64,000 nucleotides of DNA from CALFUK01 sp964450495 (GTDB lineage: Bacteria; Bacteroidota; Bacteroidia; Chitinophagales; Saprospiraceae), in contig CAYVFU010000001.1 in the NCBI GenBank assembly GCA_964450495.1, forward strand, positions 1 through 64,000. Reading direction: 5' to 3'. This document shows, piece after piece, positions 53,098 through 62,746 of the stretch. The position numbers and the translations under genes were made by a program. The stretch's first letter is position 1. Each line of letters starts with the position of its first letter. The notes under the pieces are model-generated. The model was not told the DNA's origin, did no database searches, and was given only the letters and a program-made list of their open reading frames with translations.

Positions 53098-53904
53098 ATT
53101 AACGCTGCACTAAAAGACACTATAACATTAAAGGCCGATATATCTGGATCAGGGTCACCTGTATTACTTTTACATGGTTTTCCCGATTCTCGTAAGATGT
53201 GGCAACCAATGACTACATTTTTCACTGATAATAATTATCAAGTTATTGCACCAGATTTAAGAGGCTTTGGGGAGTCACCAATGCCCTCTAGAAAGAAAGA
53301 CTATAAAGTAGAATTAATAGTCGCTGATTTAGTGCAACTACTAAAATCAAATAACATCAAAGATCCTGTTTATATTATGGGTCATGATTGGGGTGCGGTT
53401 ATTGCTTGGTGTTTTGCCTTAGCACATCCAGATTTAGTAAAGCGTGCAGTAGCTATTTCTGTTGGTCATCCCAAGGCATATGCCTTAGCGGGATGGCAGC
53501 AAAAAATAAAGGGCTTATATGTACTCGGATTTCAATTAACTGGTATAGCAGAACACGTACTCAGAAAAAATAACTACAAAAAACTTCGACAATGGGGAAA
53601 ACAACATCCTGACATAAATGAGAGCATTGAATTCATATCTCGTCCTGGAAGACTAAGTGCAGGTCTAAACTATTATCGAAGTAATTTAATATCTGCATTT
53701 ACCAATCCTTGGCCAAATTGTAAAGTCCCTGTACTAGGTATTTGGAGCAGTGATGACTCATTGCTTACAGAAGACCAAATGACAGATTCAGAAAAATACA
53801 TGGAAGCAAAATGGGAGTATGTCCGAATGCAAAATATAGGTCATTGGATACCTTTAGAGTCGCCTAAACAATTATTTGAAATTGTGCATCAGTGGTTTCA
53901 GTAA
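53098..53904 (+). CDS. Alpha/beta hydrolase, epoxide-hydrolase-like; no canonical start codon
   Basis: The enzyme has the nucleophile elbow GHDWGAV with Asp (as in epoxide hydrolases and dehalogenases), a cap domain, a catalytic acid region (GIWSSDDSLL) and His in NIGHWIPLE. The first ATG in frame (53197) starts after the conserved oxyanion motif. Upstream codons stay open to a stop at 53092 and read ...ISGSGSPVLLLHGFPDSRK, clearly part of the protein, but contain no ATG, GTG or TTG. I therefore place the start at the ATT at 53098, a rare initiation codon (268 residues); a sequencing error or frameshift is the alternative. It lies 11 bp after the symporter. Confidence 0.75.
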   Translation: MNAALKDTITLKADISGSGSPVLLLHGFPDSRKMWQPMTTFFTDNNYQVIAPDLRGFGESPMPSRKKDYKVELIVADLVQLLKSNNIKDPVYIMGHDWGAVIAWCFALAHPDLVKRAVAISVGHPKAYALAGWQQKIKGLYVLGFQLTGIAEHVLRKNNYKKLRQWGKQHPDINESIEFISRPGRLSAGLNYYRSNLISAFTNPWPNCKVPVLGIWSSDDSLLTEDQMTDSEKYMEAKWEYVRMQNIGHWIPLESPKQLFEIVHQWFQ

Positions 53905-53983
53905 AATTTAAATAAGAAATAACTTCCCTTCAATTATTACCTCCCCAATGCATTGATCAATTATAAATGTACTGCAGCTAGCG

Positions 53984-56239
53984 CTATAGATTCAACCAAT
54001 AATTCAACTTCAATACTATAGACCGACTTTTAGGTCCCCACTGTTCTATCGCATAGTTATCTGTATACACCAAGAACAAATCTGACAACGGTTGGAAGCG
54101 CCATTGAAAACGGCTATTTATATTAAAGTTATCACTTTGTGTGTTGTACTGCACGAAGGTGGTCCAGAATAAATCTCGGTTAAAGTTTATCTCTAGTTGA
54201 GGACCAATGAGCAATAGTGTCGAATTACCAATACTTTCTTGACCGACAGACAATTCACCATCAAAGTTCAATTCGTTGGCTTCAAAATTGACTCCGAAGT
54301 TTAACCACGGTTGTTGTCGGTAATTTAATGATGCCGTTACATTTTTTAGTGTGCCATTATAAAATCCTCCTATGCTCCCTCCTATTGAATAATTAATATT
54401 TTTTCGAACATCAGATTCGTACTCTAATTCCAATTCATTCCATCTGTAACTGTCAGCAGGCAAAGGATTATCCGTAAAGGTAAACGGGAACAACAATCTC
54501 CTATAAACAGGATTAAAACTTACGCTGATGCTACTGGTATTTGCCAGTGCTAAATCATAGCCAAACCGTACCGTGTAATTAAATACTTGATTGCTTTCTC
54601 TATCCAGATCACCGATATTGGTTATACTAAATTCATGCGTATTGATCACATCATTTTCTGGAAACAGCGTGTAAGTCAGATTTGAAAACAAATGATCATA
54701 CCCTATTTGGATGACTTCATCTCTGACTGCATCGTACTGATTCTTTTGCTGAATAAATCCCATGTCATCTGAATAGTTGATGCCTATACCAGCAAAATTG
54801 ATGTAAAATCGCAAATTCTCATTACCAAGCTGAGCGATAAGATGATAGTAGCCATTCTTATCAGTGACTCCCTCGCTGAGAGATAGACTGTAAGCAGCTG
54901 CAAACCTATTGTACCCATTCTTAGACCGATAATCAAACTCCAACCCAAAATTTCTCATGTAATCATTCTCTACAAATCCACCATCGATATAACCTTCACG
55001 ATTATGAAAAAAGCCTTTAAGTACAGAACGACCAAAAATTCGATGGTTAACAGCAAGTGCACTGTAATTATTGCCAGGATCGGCGTCTACAGAACCAGTA
55101 TGCAAATTCATTAAACCAATACGTGTATCCTTGGTCAGATTTCCAGAAAGCCTGGCTCCATATAAAATAGGAATAGCCACACCATCTTCATCTAAACCTA
55201 ATTTCCTGGAAAAAAATGGTCTCATAGGAGGTATTCCGAAATCAGAAAATATTTCGCTATTCTCTACAAAAAATATCCGTTGTTCTGGAAATCGAATATT
55301 GACATTGGTAAGATTAGTCACTTGACGATCTACATCCACTTGTGAAAAGTCTGGATTAACGGTTACATCCAAATTCAAACTGCTTGTAAGTGCAATCTTT
55401 GCATCGACGCCAACTTGAAAGTTATTTTCAACAGGAGTCCCATCTTCAAAGTCCTTTGACGTGGACGCTAGAGTGTATGGAATTAACGCAACATTACTCT
55501 TTGCCTTTTTAGGCACCTCATCCCATATTAATGATCCATTGTAACCAAGATCAGGGCCAAAAAATTGTCTTGGTACAGGTGTCCAAGCTTGGAAACTATT
55601 GGTGTACGTATTTCCACGATTAAACTGTACTCCCCATACTTTACTCTGTCCATATCGAAGCGTCTTGAACGGAATGGCAATCTCTATAATGTAGTGGTCT
55701 TCATGTAATTTGGTTTCACATTGCCACTTATTGTTCCATGCACTATTAAAACCACCATTGCTTCCTCCACTTCTTGTGCCAAGGTTTCCAGAAAGTTCAG
55801 TATCAAACTGTACACCAGATGAATTGGTAGCAAATCCTACACCATTGGTTCTTTCGTTACCAGGATCAAAGGAGACCATAAATGTATCACCGTCCCAAAA
55901 GGAATTGCCATCACGTTTAAGTGAGGTCACGAGATAAGGTGATTCTCCTCTGCAGATGGCTGCCACGTAAATATTGCGATCATCATAAGTCATCATCACA
56001 GTCGTTTGATCTTTTTCTTCTACTACTTTATTATCGATTGGGGTTATATAAAAAAATTCAGTTGTCTCTTGAGCCTCAGCCCATACGCCTTCACTAAGGA
56101 CGCCATCTACCTTCATTGGTTCTGCAGCTCGCTTGATGTGATACTGATACTCGTCCCGAAGTTTCAGACCGTCTTGACCTGACACGGCAGATATAGTTAT
56201 AAAAAATAGGACAGCTATCCAGTAATATGACTTATTCAT
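53984..56239 (-). CDS. Outer-membrane CBM9-like/DUF5916 protein
   Basis: A 751-residue exported protein. Signal peptide (MNKSYYWIAVLFFITISAVSG) starting at the ATG at 56239; the frame runs on to 56263. Residues ~30-215 match the carbohydrate-binding family 9-like domain (MKVDGVLSEGVWAEAQETTEF, VMMTYDDRNIYVAAIC) and the rest matches DUF5916, a predicted beta-barrel (QVDVDRQVTNLTNVNIRFPE, QRIFFVENSEIFSDFG). Such proteins are very common in Bacteroidota and are thought to bind glycans or other ligands at the outer membrane. Ends in YWLNL with alternating strands. Confidence 0.87.
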   Translation of the reverse strand: MNKSYYWIAVLFFITISAVSGQDGLKLRDEYQYHIKRAAEPMKVDGVLSEGVWAEAQETTEFFYITPIDNKVVEEKDQTTVMMTYDDRNIYVAAICRGESPYLVTSLKRDGNSFWDGDTFMVSFDPGNERTNGVGFATNSSGVQFDTELSGNLGTRSGGSNGGFNSAWNNKWQCETKLHEDHYIIEIAIPFKTLRYGQSKVWGVQFNRGNTYTNSFQAWTPVPRQFFGPDLGYNGSLIWDEVPKKAKSNVALIPYTLASTSKDFEDGTPVENNFQVGVDAKIALTSSLNLDVTVNPDFSQVDVDRQVTNLTNVNIRFPEQRIFFVENSEIFSDFGIPPMRPFFSRKLGLDEDGVAIPILYGARLSGNLTKDTRIGLMNLHTGSVDADPGNNYSALAVNHRIFGRSVLKGFFHNREGYIDGGFVENDYMRNFGLEFDYRSKNGYNRFAAAYSLSLSEGVTDKNGYYHLIAQLGNENLRFYINFAGIGINYSDDMGFIQQKNQYDAVRDEVIQIGYDHLFSNLTYTLFPENDVINTHEFSITNIGDLDRESNQVFNYTVRFGYDLALANTSSISVSFNPVYRRLLFPFTFTDNPLPADSYRWNELELEYESDVRKNINYSIGGSIGGFYNGTLKNVTASLNYRQQPWLNFGVNFEANELNFDGELSVGQESIGNSTLLLIGPQLEINFNRDLFWTTFVQYNTQSDNFNINSRFQWRFQPLSDLFLVYTDNYAIEQWGPKSRSIVLKLNYWLNL

Positions 56240-56380
56240 TAATCTTACGATTCTGTTGTACAAATATCCTAATTTCCTATCTATCGCTACGTCTTTTTCA
56301 CTTCTTTATTGAGCATTCGGTAAAAGACTAGTATGATGGGTTATTGATACTAATTGGTAACAAGTAATTCAAACATTTGA

Positions 56381-57364
56381 TTAATACGCTCCTCGCACAA
56401 ATTGATGTACACTAGTCTGATAAAAATCTAATAGTTCATTATGCAATTGTTCATTAAGCGCATCAAATGATGCAGCTTTGACATTCGAGACGACTTGGTC
56501 AGGTCGACTGGCACCTGGAATAATGGTTGTTACAGCTTCATGATCCAAAATCCATCTTAACGTAAAATCCACCATAGACATCGATTCTGGTTTCATAGAT
56601 TTAAGTTTATTTGTAAACTCAACACCTTTATCAAATGGTAAACCACTAAATGTCTCGCCAACATTAAATGCTTCTCCATCTTTATTAAAATTTCGATGGT
56701 CATTTTCTGGGAACGTACTTGCTGTAGTATACTTACCAGCTAACAAGCCACTCGCCAAGGGCAGCCGTACGATGATGCCAACTCCTTTTTCTAAAGCCGT
56801 AGGAAACAATTTCTCCGTTGGCTTTTGTCTAAGTACATTAAATATGACTTGTAAAGATTGTAACCCCTCTTGCTCCATACACAACATTCCATCTTCAATA
56901 GCTTCGACACTTGCTCCAAAGTATCGGATGAGACCTTCATCTTTAAGTTCTCTCAACCAATCAAATATTTTGCCTTCTCGAACAATAGTAACAGGTATGC
57001 AATGCAATTGCAATAAATCAAGTTGATCCATTTGTAGTCGTTGCAAGGAATCTTCTACACATCTTCTCAATGAGTCTTTTGTATAATTATCTGGAAATAC
57101 ATCTGAACTTCTGCCAAATTTTGTAGCAACTTTTATATCATAGTTCTTTCCTTTTAAAAATTCACCAATGAGTGTTTCGCTTCGACCTGCACCATAAATA
57201 TCAGCAGTATCAAAAAAAGTAATGCCTTTATCTATAGCAGTTTGTAAAATATCAAAAGCAACACTTTCTTCTACAACATTACCCCACGCTGTTCCCAATT
57301 GCCAACAGCCCAATCCTATCTCTGTAATATCAAGTCCTTGATTACCTAATCGCCTTGTTTTCAT
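56381..57364 (-). CDS. Aldo/keto reductase
   Basis: A 327-residue NADPH-dependent oxidoreductase with a TIM-barrel. The tetrad is visible: Asp52 and Tyr57 in FFDTADIYGAGRSE, Lys82 in VATKFG and His121 in LLQLHCIP. The C-terminal part carries the NADP-binding motif (TTIIPGASRPDQV, close to the IPGxxxxxQ form). Substrate unknown; most similar by motif to general stress/xenobiotic AKRs (YdjG/Tas-like). Upstream of the DUF5916 gene in the same direction, 141 bp apart. Confidence 0.92.
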   Translation of the reverse strand: MKTRRLGNQGLDITEIGLGCWQLGTAWGNVVEESVAFDILQTAIDKGITFFDTADIYGAGRSETLIGEFLKGKNYDIKVATKFGRSSDVFPDNYTKDSLRRCVEDSLQRLQMDQLDLLQLHCIPVTIVREGKIFDWLRELKDEGLIRYFGASVEAIEDGMLCMEQEGLQSLQVIFNVLRQKPTEKLFPTALEKGVGIIVRLPLASGLLAGKYTTASTFPENDHRNFNKDGEAFNVGETFSGLPFDKGVEFTNKLKSMKPESMSMVDFTLRWILDHEAVTTIIPGASRPDQVVSNVKAASFDALNEQLHNELLDFYQTSVHQFVRGAY

Positions 57365-57402
57365 AACTTGGATGTTTGATTAAAAATAGGAACAAATAAG
57401 AC

Positions 57403-57440
57403 AAAAAAAAAAGGTCTGCAATTTTTACAATTGCAGACCT
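57403..57440 (-). terminator. Rho-independent terminator of the DUF2911 gene
   Basis: Perfect 12-bp stem (AGGTCTGCAATT/AATTGCAGACCT, 57412-57423 and 57429-57440) with a five-base loop. On the minus strand it is followed by a T run of about ten. Confidence 0.85.
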
Positions 57441-57464
57441 ATATTATTATTCGGTTTTAGAAGC

Positions 57465-58322
57465 TTACATCGCTGCCTTCGCCCACTTGGCGATGTTGTT
57501 TTTATTGATTTTAACATAGTCCATGTTACCAGCTGTTTCAGCAAGAGCTAAAGACTTTTCTGCTACTTCAATTGCTTTTTTATACTTACCCATTTTAGCT
57601 AAAACTTCAGCTTCTTGTCTTACTTGCCAGAATCTTGGGTCATCACTGTGAGAAGCCTTTTGAACGTACTCAAGTGCTTTTTCTAAATTCTCACCTTTGC
57701 TAGCCATGTATACACCAGCAGAATAATAATCGTTTGCCGTAGGTCCAGCTAGTGTCTTTTCTATTGAAGCCATCGCTTGCTCATCAGTATTAACACCAAT
57801 CTTTACAGGAACTACAGTATTACCCCAGATCAATTCCAATAAACCTGAATCACTTTTTAGCTCATCGAATGAGATTAAAAATGTTTCCAATTCGAAAGGC
57901 ATTTTTTGTGGTGTTACACTTACCACTGCAGCTGCAGTTGCTTCACCATAACCACCAGCACTAGCTGTTGTGTGTGGAAAAAAGTGAACATCCCAGCTCG
58001 TTGCTCCTGGAGTTGTAAATAATGCATATGAACCAGCTTCTAAAGCTTCTCCTTCTACTGTAACATCGTCAGCGAAAGTAATTTTAGTAGCAGCGTTTGC
58101 TCCTGTTCTCCAAACTTTTCCAAATGGTACTAAACCGTCAGCTGAGAAAAGGGTTCTTCCTTTCATACTTGGACGTGAATATTCTACAGTAACATCTGTT
58201 AACCCTACAGTTTGAGTTACTACACTCTTTGGACTTGGTGCCGGAGTTTTAATTTGAGCATTTAAGTCTACAGTAATCGCTGTAATAGCAACTAATACTA
58301 GTGTGAAAACTAAATTTTTCAT
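57465..58322 (-). CDS. DUF2911 secreted protein
   Basis: A 285-residue exported protein. Signal peptide (LVFTLVLVAITAITVDLNAQ), then the DUF2911 domain: KSVVTQTVGLTDVTVEYSRP, MKGRTLFSADGLVPFGKVWR and GANAATKITFADDVTVEG, repeated in Bacteroidota proteins of unknown role. The C-terminal ~90 residues are helical, TPR-like (YSAGVYMASKGENLEKALEY, MGKYKKAIEVAEKSLALAE), which suggests protein-protein contact. Perfect -7 box TACTTTTG at 58357-58364 (minus strand). Its own terminator lies at 57403-57440. Confidence 0.9.
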   Translation of the reverse strand: MKNLVFTLVLVAITAITVDLNAQIKTPAPSPKSVVTQTVGLTDVTVEYSRPSMKGRTLFSADGLVPFGKVWRTGANAATKITFADDVTVEGEALEAGSYALFTTPGATSWDVHFFPHTTASAGGYGEATAAAVVSVTPQKMPFELETFLISFDELKSDSGLLELIWGNTVVPVKIGVNTDEQAMASIEKTLAGPTANDYYSAGVYMASKGENLEKALEYVQKASHSDDPRFWQVRQEAEVLAKMGKYKKAIEVAEKSLALAETAGNMDYVKINKNNIAKWAKAAM

Positions 58323-58356
58323 GAATGTGTGATTTATTTAATATTAAATTATTTCG

Positions 58357-58364
58357 CAAAAGTA
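58357..58364 (-). promoter_or_regulatory. -7 box of the DUF2911 promoter
   Basis: Minus strand TACTTTTG, a perfect TAnnTTTG, 35 bp upstream of the ATG. I could not place a -33 TTTG. Confidence 0.4.
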
Positions 58365-58425
58365 CCCCTATACTTTAGATAATCATTAGGGAATACGAGT
58401 ATAAATACGTTAAAATATTACTAAT

Positions 58426-58459
58426 AAAGGGGCTGTGGTGAAGACCACAACCCCTTTTT
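58426..58459 (-). terminator. Rho-independent terminator of the TonB receptor-OmpA gene
   Basis: Stem of 14 with one mismatch (58426-58439 and 58444-58457, core GGGGCTGTGGT with ACCACAACCCC) and a four-base loop. Read on the minus strand, a T run continues past the stem; it follows the stop at 58484 by 24 bases and may also act on the plus strand. Confidence 0.75.
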
Positions 58460-58483
58460 AGACTTATTTGAGCTTAATAAGGC

Positions 58484-61400
58484 TTAGTTATTTCTTACTA
58501 TGAACTCTACTCTTCTGTTTTGAGCTCTTCCTGCAGCTGTATTATTATCAGCAACTGGATACTCTTCTCCTAAACCACTTGTCGATACTCTAGAAATATC
58601 AATGCCCTTTGACACTAGATAATCTCTAACTGCATCTGCTCTCTTCTGAGACAATTGTTGATTAGTTTCAGCTGCACCTTGAGAATCAGTGTGACCTTGG
58701 ATAAGGATATTGATATCAGAATATTGATTCAATGTTGCAACAGCTTGATCCATTATAGCGTATGATTCTTGTTTGAACGTAGCTGCTGATGAATTGAATT
58801 TTAATCCTTGAAGGCTTGAATTGAAGCTTCTTGAGATTTCAGCGTTTCTCACTTTGATTGCTTCTGCTGCCGCTGCAGCTTTCATCTTAGCTTCTTCTGC
58901 TGCCTTCATCTTCGCTTCTTCTGCTGCTTTCATTCTTGCTTCTTCTTCAGCTTTTGCTTTTGCTTCTGCTTCTATTTTCGCTTTTCTAGCTGCTTCTGCT
59001 GCGGCTTTTTGTCTTTCCTCAGCTTCCATTTTAGCTTTTCTCTCAGCTTCTATTCTTGCTTGCTCTTCAGCCTCCATTTTAGCTTTTGCTTCAGCAGCAG
59101 CTTGTGCAGCCATATCAGCTTCGCTCATTGGACAACCTTTGAACTTTTTAAGTCCTGCTATTTCCGGACAAGCATCTTTAAAGTCTCTTACACCGTCACC
59201 ATCAGTATCTAGTTTCTTATTAACCTTACCTGTAATTTCTGCACCTGGACCTGCTGTGGCCCCTGCTGGAATTACGTTAGTAAAAGATTTAGACCTATTA
59301 ATTGGCGTACTTCGACCAAATAAATAACGTAGTCCAACTTGCATTTGCCATCTTGAACTTTGGATACCAGCATCGTCAATACCGATAGCTGTATTATTAT
59401 CTGGAACTCCACCAAATGTAAATGTAGGTGTGTTTGTGTCCTCGATAAAGCCTTCAAAGTCCAATAATTCAAAACTTTGACCTACAAATCTTCTTCTACC
59501 CCAGTCTTTATTCAATAGGTTTGTTAAATTGAATACATCTACTGAGAATTGGAAGGTGTGTTTCATACCACCTGCATTCAAATTAAAATCCTGTAAAATT
59601 TTCATATCTACAACGTGGCTAGCAGGACCTCTTGACTCATTTCTAGCAGCATATCCTCCTCTGATCGTTGATAAATAAGGATCAGACTCAATGAATTGGT
59701 CTAAATCTGCCCATTGTTGTGCCACAGTTCTCGTACCATCGTCAACTAAGACAATATCATTTTGACTTGCAGGAACATAAACAAGAGATCTTTCTCTTGA
59801 ATCTTCAAAATTCAAGTTACCATTGTCATTATAAATGTAAGAATATGGTCGACCTGACTGTCCTTCATAAAACAAACTGATTGTGGTTCTAAGGCTTTCA
59901 CCTAACCAGTTAGCAGCATAAGTACCGATACCCAAAACTCTATGACCTTGAGAAAAATCAGACCTAGTTAAAGGCTGATCAACATTTCTACCATTGACAG
60001 TATGTAAACCTCTCCATTGAGATGAATTCTGAGAAGAAGTACCATCAAAAATGGTAAATGCATCACCAAAAGAGTAAGCCAAACTACCGCTAAAACCATC
60101 AGTAAACTGCTTAGCTATAGAAGCAGTCAAGTTATACGTATATCCTTCAGAAGTATTAGATGCTAATAAAACTCTACCGTAAGTAGGATCAATTTCATCT
60201 CTTCTGTCGTAAAGATTTCTATTATCTCCAGTACCAGTTAATTGCTCAACTGCTGGTTTTAAATTGACATTTTCATACAAGACATTCTGAAGAGTCTTGT
60301 TGTATATCGCATCAAAATTTGCAATAAAACCATTACCTAATTTATGATCTACAGCAGCATTGATTTTTAACACCTGAGGCAATTTAAAATCTGCGGCAAA
60401 TAAATCTACTGTACCGTTAGGTGATGGATTATTAACATCTACTGTTCCTGGAGGTTGAGCATTAATATCTGGCTCAAAGACCTGATCGAAACAACATGTA
60501 AATCCGGCATTAAAACCATAGTTATTGTAAGCTCCACCTGGCCATACCAATGGCACTCTACTTGTAAAGACACCAACACCACCTCTTAATTGAGTTGTTT
60601 GGGTACCAGTCAAGTCAAAATTGAAACCTAATCTAGGAGAGAAGGCAAATTGTGTACCTATGAAATCCCCTACTCTAGCTCCTTGCAAATCATAACCAAA
60701 TGATTCGATCAATGGTGCCGTTACATTATTGAACTCATCGTTTACTGGCGTATCACTGAATGATGGAATGTCTAATCTGATTCCAGCAGTCAATTTAAAT
60801 CGCTCGCTTACTTGGATTTCATCTTGTACATAAAAGCCAAATTGTGCTCCCGTAAAAGAAGCTATTGCACCAGAGTCATCACCTACTTCATTATCTACCA
60901 ATGAGAAAACACGTTGGTAAAATCCTGCAGGCTGATCTGTTAGAAAATCATCTAAACTATTGTAATTGTACTCACCATAATTGAACGCTAAAAATAAGTT
61001 ATCAACACTATAAAATTCGTTGTGCGTACCTAATGTAAAAGTATGCTTGCCTTTATAGATTTCAAAATTATTCGTCAACGTGAATATATCTTGATTTAAC
61101 AAGTTAGCAGTAGAGAAACGTTCTGATCCAAAAGTGATATTTGCACCGTTGCTGTCATCAATTTGAACCCATGGAAATGGATCGCCATTTGGATCTCTGT
61201 CGTCTCTTACAGCTGTATATCCAATAATTAAATTATTTGCGAATCTTGAGCCGATTACAGAATTTAATTCAATAGAAGACGTATTTGTTGTGGTCACGAA
61301 TGCTTCTGATGCATTACTAAAAAATATTGATCGCGGATTGGACTGACCACCTTCAATATTATCAGCTGTAACAAACGAATGCTTTAAGGTTAATTTGTGT

Positions 61401-62518
61401 GCTTGGCTTAAATTAAAATCAAGCCTTCCTGTAAATTTTGTACTTGCTAATGAAGTAGCGTTATCTATAAATGAACCTGGATCATATCCGAAGCCATTAA
61501 GTTTACTTTCTAAAGCAGCAAGGTCAGCTTGAGTACTCGTGCCTTGGTAGTCTGCAAAATCAAACGGAAGTGGAATATTATCGTTCTGGAATTCACCATT
61601 AACAAAAAAGAAGATCTTATCCTTCTTTAACGGCCCCCCTAATCTAAAACCTGTGGTATTTGCAGAGAATTCTGCTAATCTAGTTCTATCTCTTGTATCA
61701 TCATCTGTAGGTGTTTTGCCTGCCAGACTTTCATTCCTGATAAACGTATATACAGAACCTTCAAAATCATTAGATCCAGATCTTGTAATGGCGTTAATCG
61801 CACCACCGGCAAATCCACCTTGTCTCACATCAAAAGGAGCCAAAGAGATTTGAAATTCTGAAATGGCATCAACAGAAAACGGTGAAACACCTGTCTGTCC
61901 ACCATTTGTTCCCGATCCCGCAAGACCAAAGACATCATTGTTTACAGCACCATCTATGTATATAGCATTGTATCTGTTGTTTACACCATTGAGTGAGATG
62001 GAAAAACCATCATTACCCTCAGTGACCGTTGCTTGAGGTGTCACTCTAGCAAAATCACCAATTGCTCTTGCAACCGTAGGCAATACAGCGATTTGGGCCT
62101 CATTAACAGTAGTCTCAGCACCTGTTCTGTTGCCATCAAAAATATCGCCTCGACTAGAAACGATTGCAATTTCTTCAAGTGTGACAGCAGCTTCTGACAT
62201 TTGTGTGCTGATTCTGTACGTTTGACCAAGATCTAAGTAGACATTATTTCTAACTACATCTTCATAGCCAGTATAGCTAATAGTTACTGTGTAAGGTCCA
62301 CCAACTCTCATGTTGGCAATACGTACATAACCATCTAGATCAGTAGTGTTACCGTAGAATGAACCTGTTGGTGTGTGAACAGCAGTGACATTAGCTCCAA
62401 TCAATGGACTACCACTGTCATCAGTAATCCGTCCATTGATAGACGAACTCGTCACTCCTTGTGCATACATACCTGCTATGCAAAACAACATGCAGCATGC
62501 AAGAATTAGTTTTTTCAT
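58484..62518 (-). CDS. Oar-like TonB-dependent receptor fused to an OmpA peptidoglycan-binding domain
   Basis: A 1344-residue outer-membrane protein. Signal peptide (LILACCMLFCIAGMYAQ); CarboxypepD-regulatory-like beta domain (~25-110, SSINGRITDDSGSPLIGANV); plug (~130-240, ending before FDVRQGGFAGGAINAITRSG); a large barrel to about 1090. Then a TSP3/OmpA-linker (~1100-1125, DTDGDGVRDFKDACPEI), a helical Ala/Glu/Lys-rich segment (~1145-1220, AEEEARMKAAEEAKMKA) and a full OmpA domain (~1237-1344, ILIQGHTDSQG, YPVADNNTAAGRAQNRRVEF). It ends in RRVEFIVRNN. It probably imports or binds a large substrate while tethered to peptidoglycan. A -7 box TATATTTG is at 62647-62654. Confidence 0.92.
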   Translation of the reverse strand: MKKLILACCMLFCIAGMYAQGVTSSSINGRITDDSGSPLIGANVTAVHTPTGSFYGNTTDLDGYVRIANMRVGGPYTVTISYTGYEDVVRNNVYLDLGQTYRISTQMSEAAVTLEEIAIVSSRGDIFDGNRTGAETTVNEAQIAVLPTVARAIGDFARVTPQATVTEGNDGFSISLNGVNNRYNAIYIDGAVNNDVFGLAGSGTNGGQTGVSPFSVDAISEFQISLAPFDVRQGGFAGGAINAITRSGSNDFEGSVYTFIRNESLAGKTPTDDDTRDRTRLAEFSANTTGFRLGGPLKKDKIFFFVNGEFQNDNIPLPFDFADYQGTSTQADLAALESKLNGFGYDPGSFIDNATSLASTKFTGRLDFNLSQAHKLTLKHSFVTADNIEGGQSNPRSIFFSNASEAFVTTTNTSSIELNSVIGSRFANNLIIGYTAVRDDRDPNGDPFPWVQIDDSNGANITFGSERFSTANLLNQDIFTLTNNFEIYKGKHTFTLGTHNEFYSVDNLFLAFNYGEYNYNSLDDFLTDQPAGFYQRVFSLVDNEVGDDSGAIASFTGAQFGFYVQDEIQVSERFKLTAGIRLDIPSFSDTPVNDEFNNVTAPLIESFGYDLQGARVGDFIGTQFAFSPRLGFNFDLTGTQTTQLRGGVGVFTSRVPLVWPGGAYNNYGFNAGFTCCFDQVFEPDINAQPPGTVDVNNPSPNGTVDLFAADFKLPQVLKINAAVDHKLGNGFIANFDAIYNKTLQNVLYENVNLKPAVEQLTGTGDNRNLYDRRDEIDPTYGRVLLASNTSEGYTYNLTASIAKQFTDGFSGSLAYSFGDAFTIFDGTSSQNSSQWRGLHTVNGRNVDQPLTRSDFSQGHRVLGIGTYAANWLGESLRTTISLFYEGQSGRPYSYIYNDNGNLNFEDSRERSLVYVPASQNDIVLVDDGTRTVAQQWADLDQFIESDPYLSTIRGGYAARNESRGPASHVVDMKILQDFNLNAGGMKHTFQFSVDVFNLTNLLNKDWGRRRFVGQSFELLDFEGFIEDTNTPTFTFGGVPDNNTAIGIDDAGIQSSRWQMQVGLRYLFGRSTPINRSKSFTNVIPAGATAGPGAEITGKVNKKLDTDGDGVRDFKDACPEIAGLKKFKGCPMSEADMAAQAAAEAKAKMEAEEQARIEAERKAKMEAEERQKAAAEAARKAKIEAEAKAKAEEEARMKAAEEAKMKAAEEAKMKAAAAAEAIKVRNAEISRSFNSSLQGLKFNSSAATFKQESYAIMDQAVATLNQYSDINILIQGHTDSQGAAETNQQLSQKRADAVRDYLVSKGIDISRVSTSGLGEEYPVADNNTAAGRAQNRRVEFIVRNN

Positions 62519-62646
62519 GAATTTAAATTAAGCTGATTAGTATTGATTATAATTTATAATATAATATCCAGACTGAGGGATTTTCGAATCCTGCGATGCT
62601 AAAAGTGTAGTTTCTTTATAATCAGTGACCTAAACCGATTGAGCCG

Positions 62647-62654
62647 CAAATATA
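62647..62654 (-). promoter_or_regulatory. -7 box of the TonB receptor-OmpA promoter
   Basis: Minus strand TATATTTG (perfect), giving a leader of about 120 bases that holds a small hairpin GGATT-TTCG-AATCC at 62578-62591. No -33 TTTG was placed. Confidence 0.35.
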
Positions 62655-62746
62655 ATGAGTGAATACCATATGTTCTTAATATTGGTGAATAATTTATAGA
62701 AAGTTAATTTAGAATTCACCTTAACACTTTGAGATAGCAGTCAATA

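Noticed and set aside
62578..62600. tRNA T-arm-like sequence with TTCGAAT
   Set aside because: There are no matching acceptor, D or anticodon arms around it; it is a small hairpin in the leader of the TonB receptor gene.
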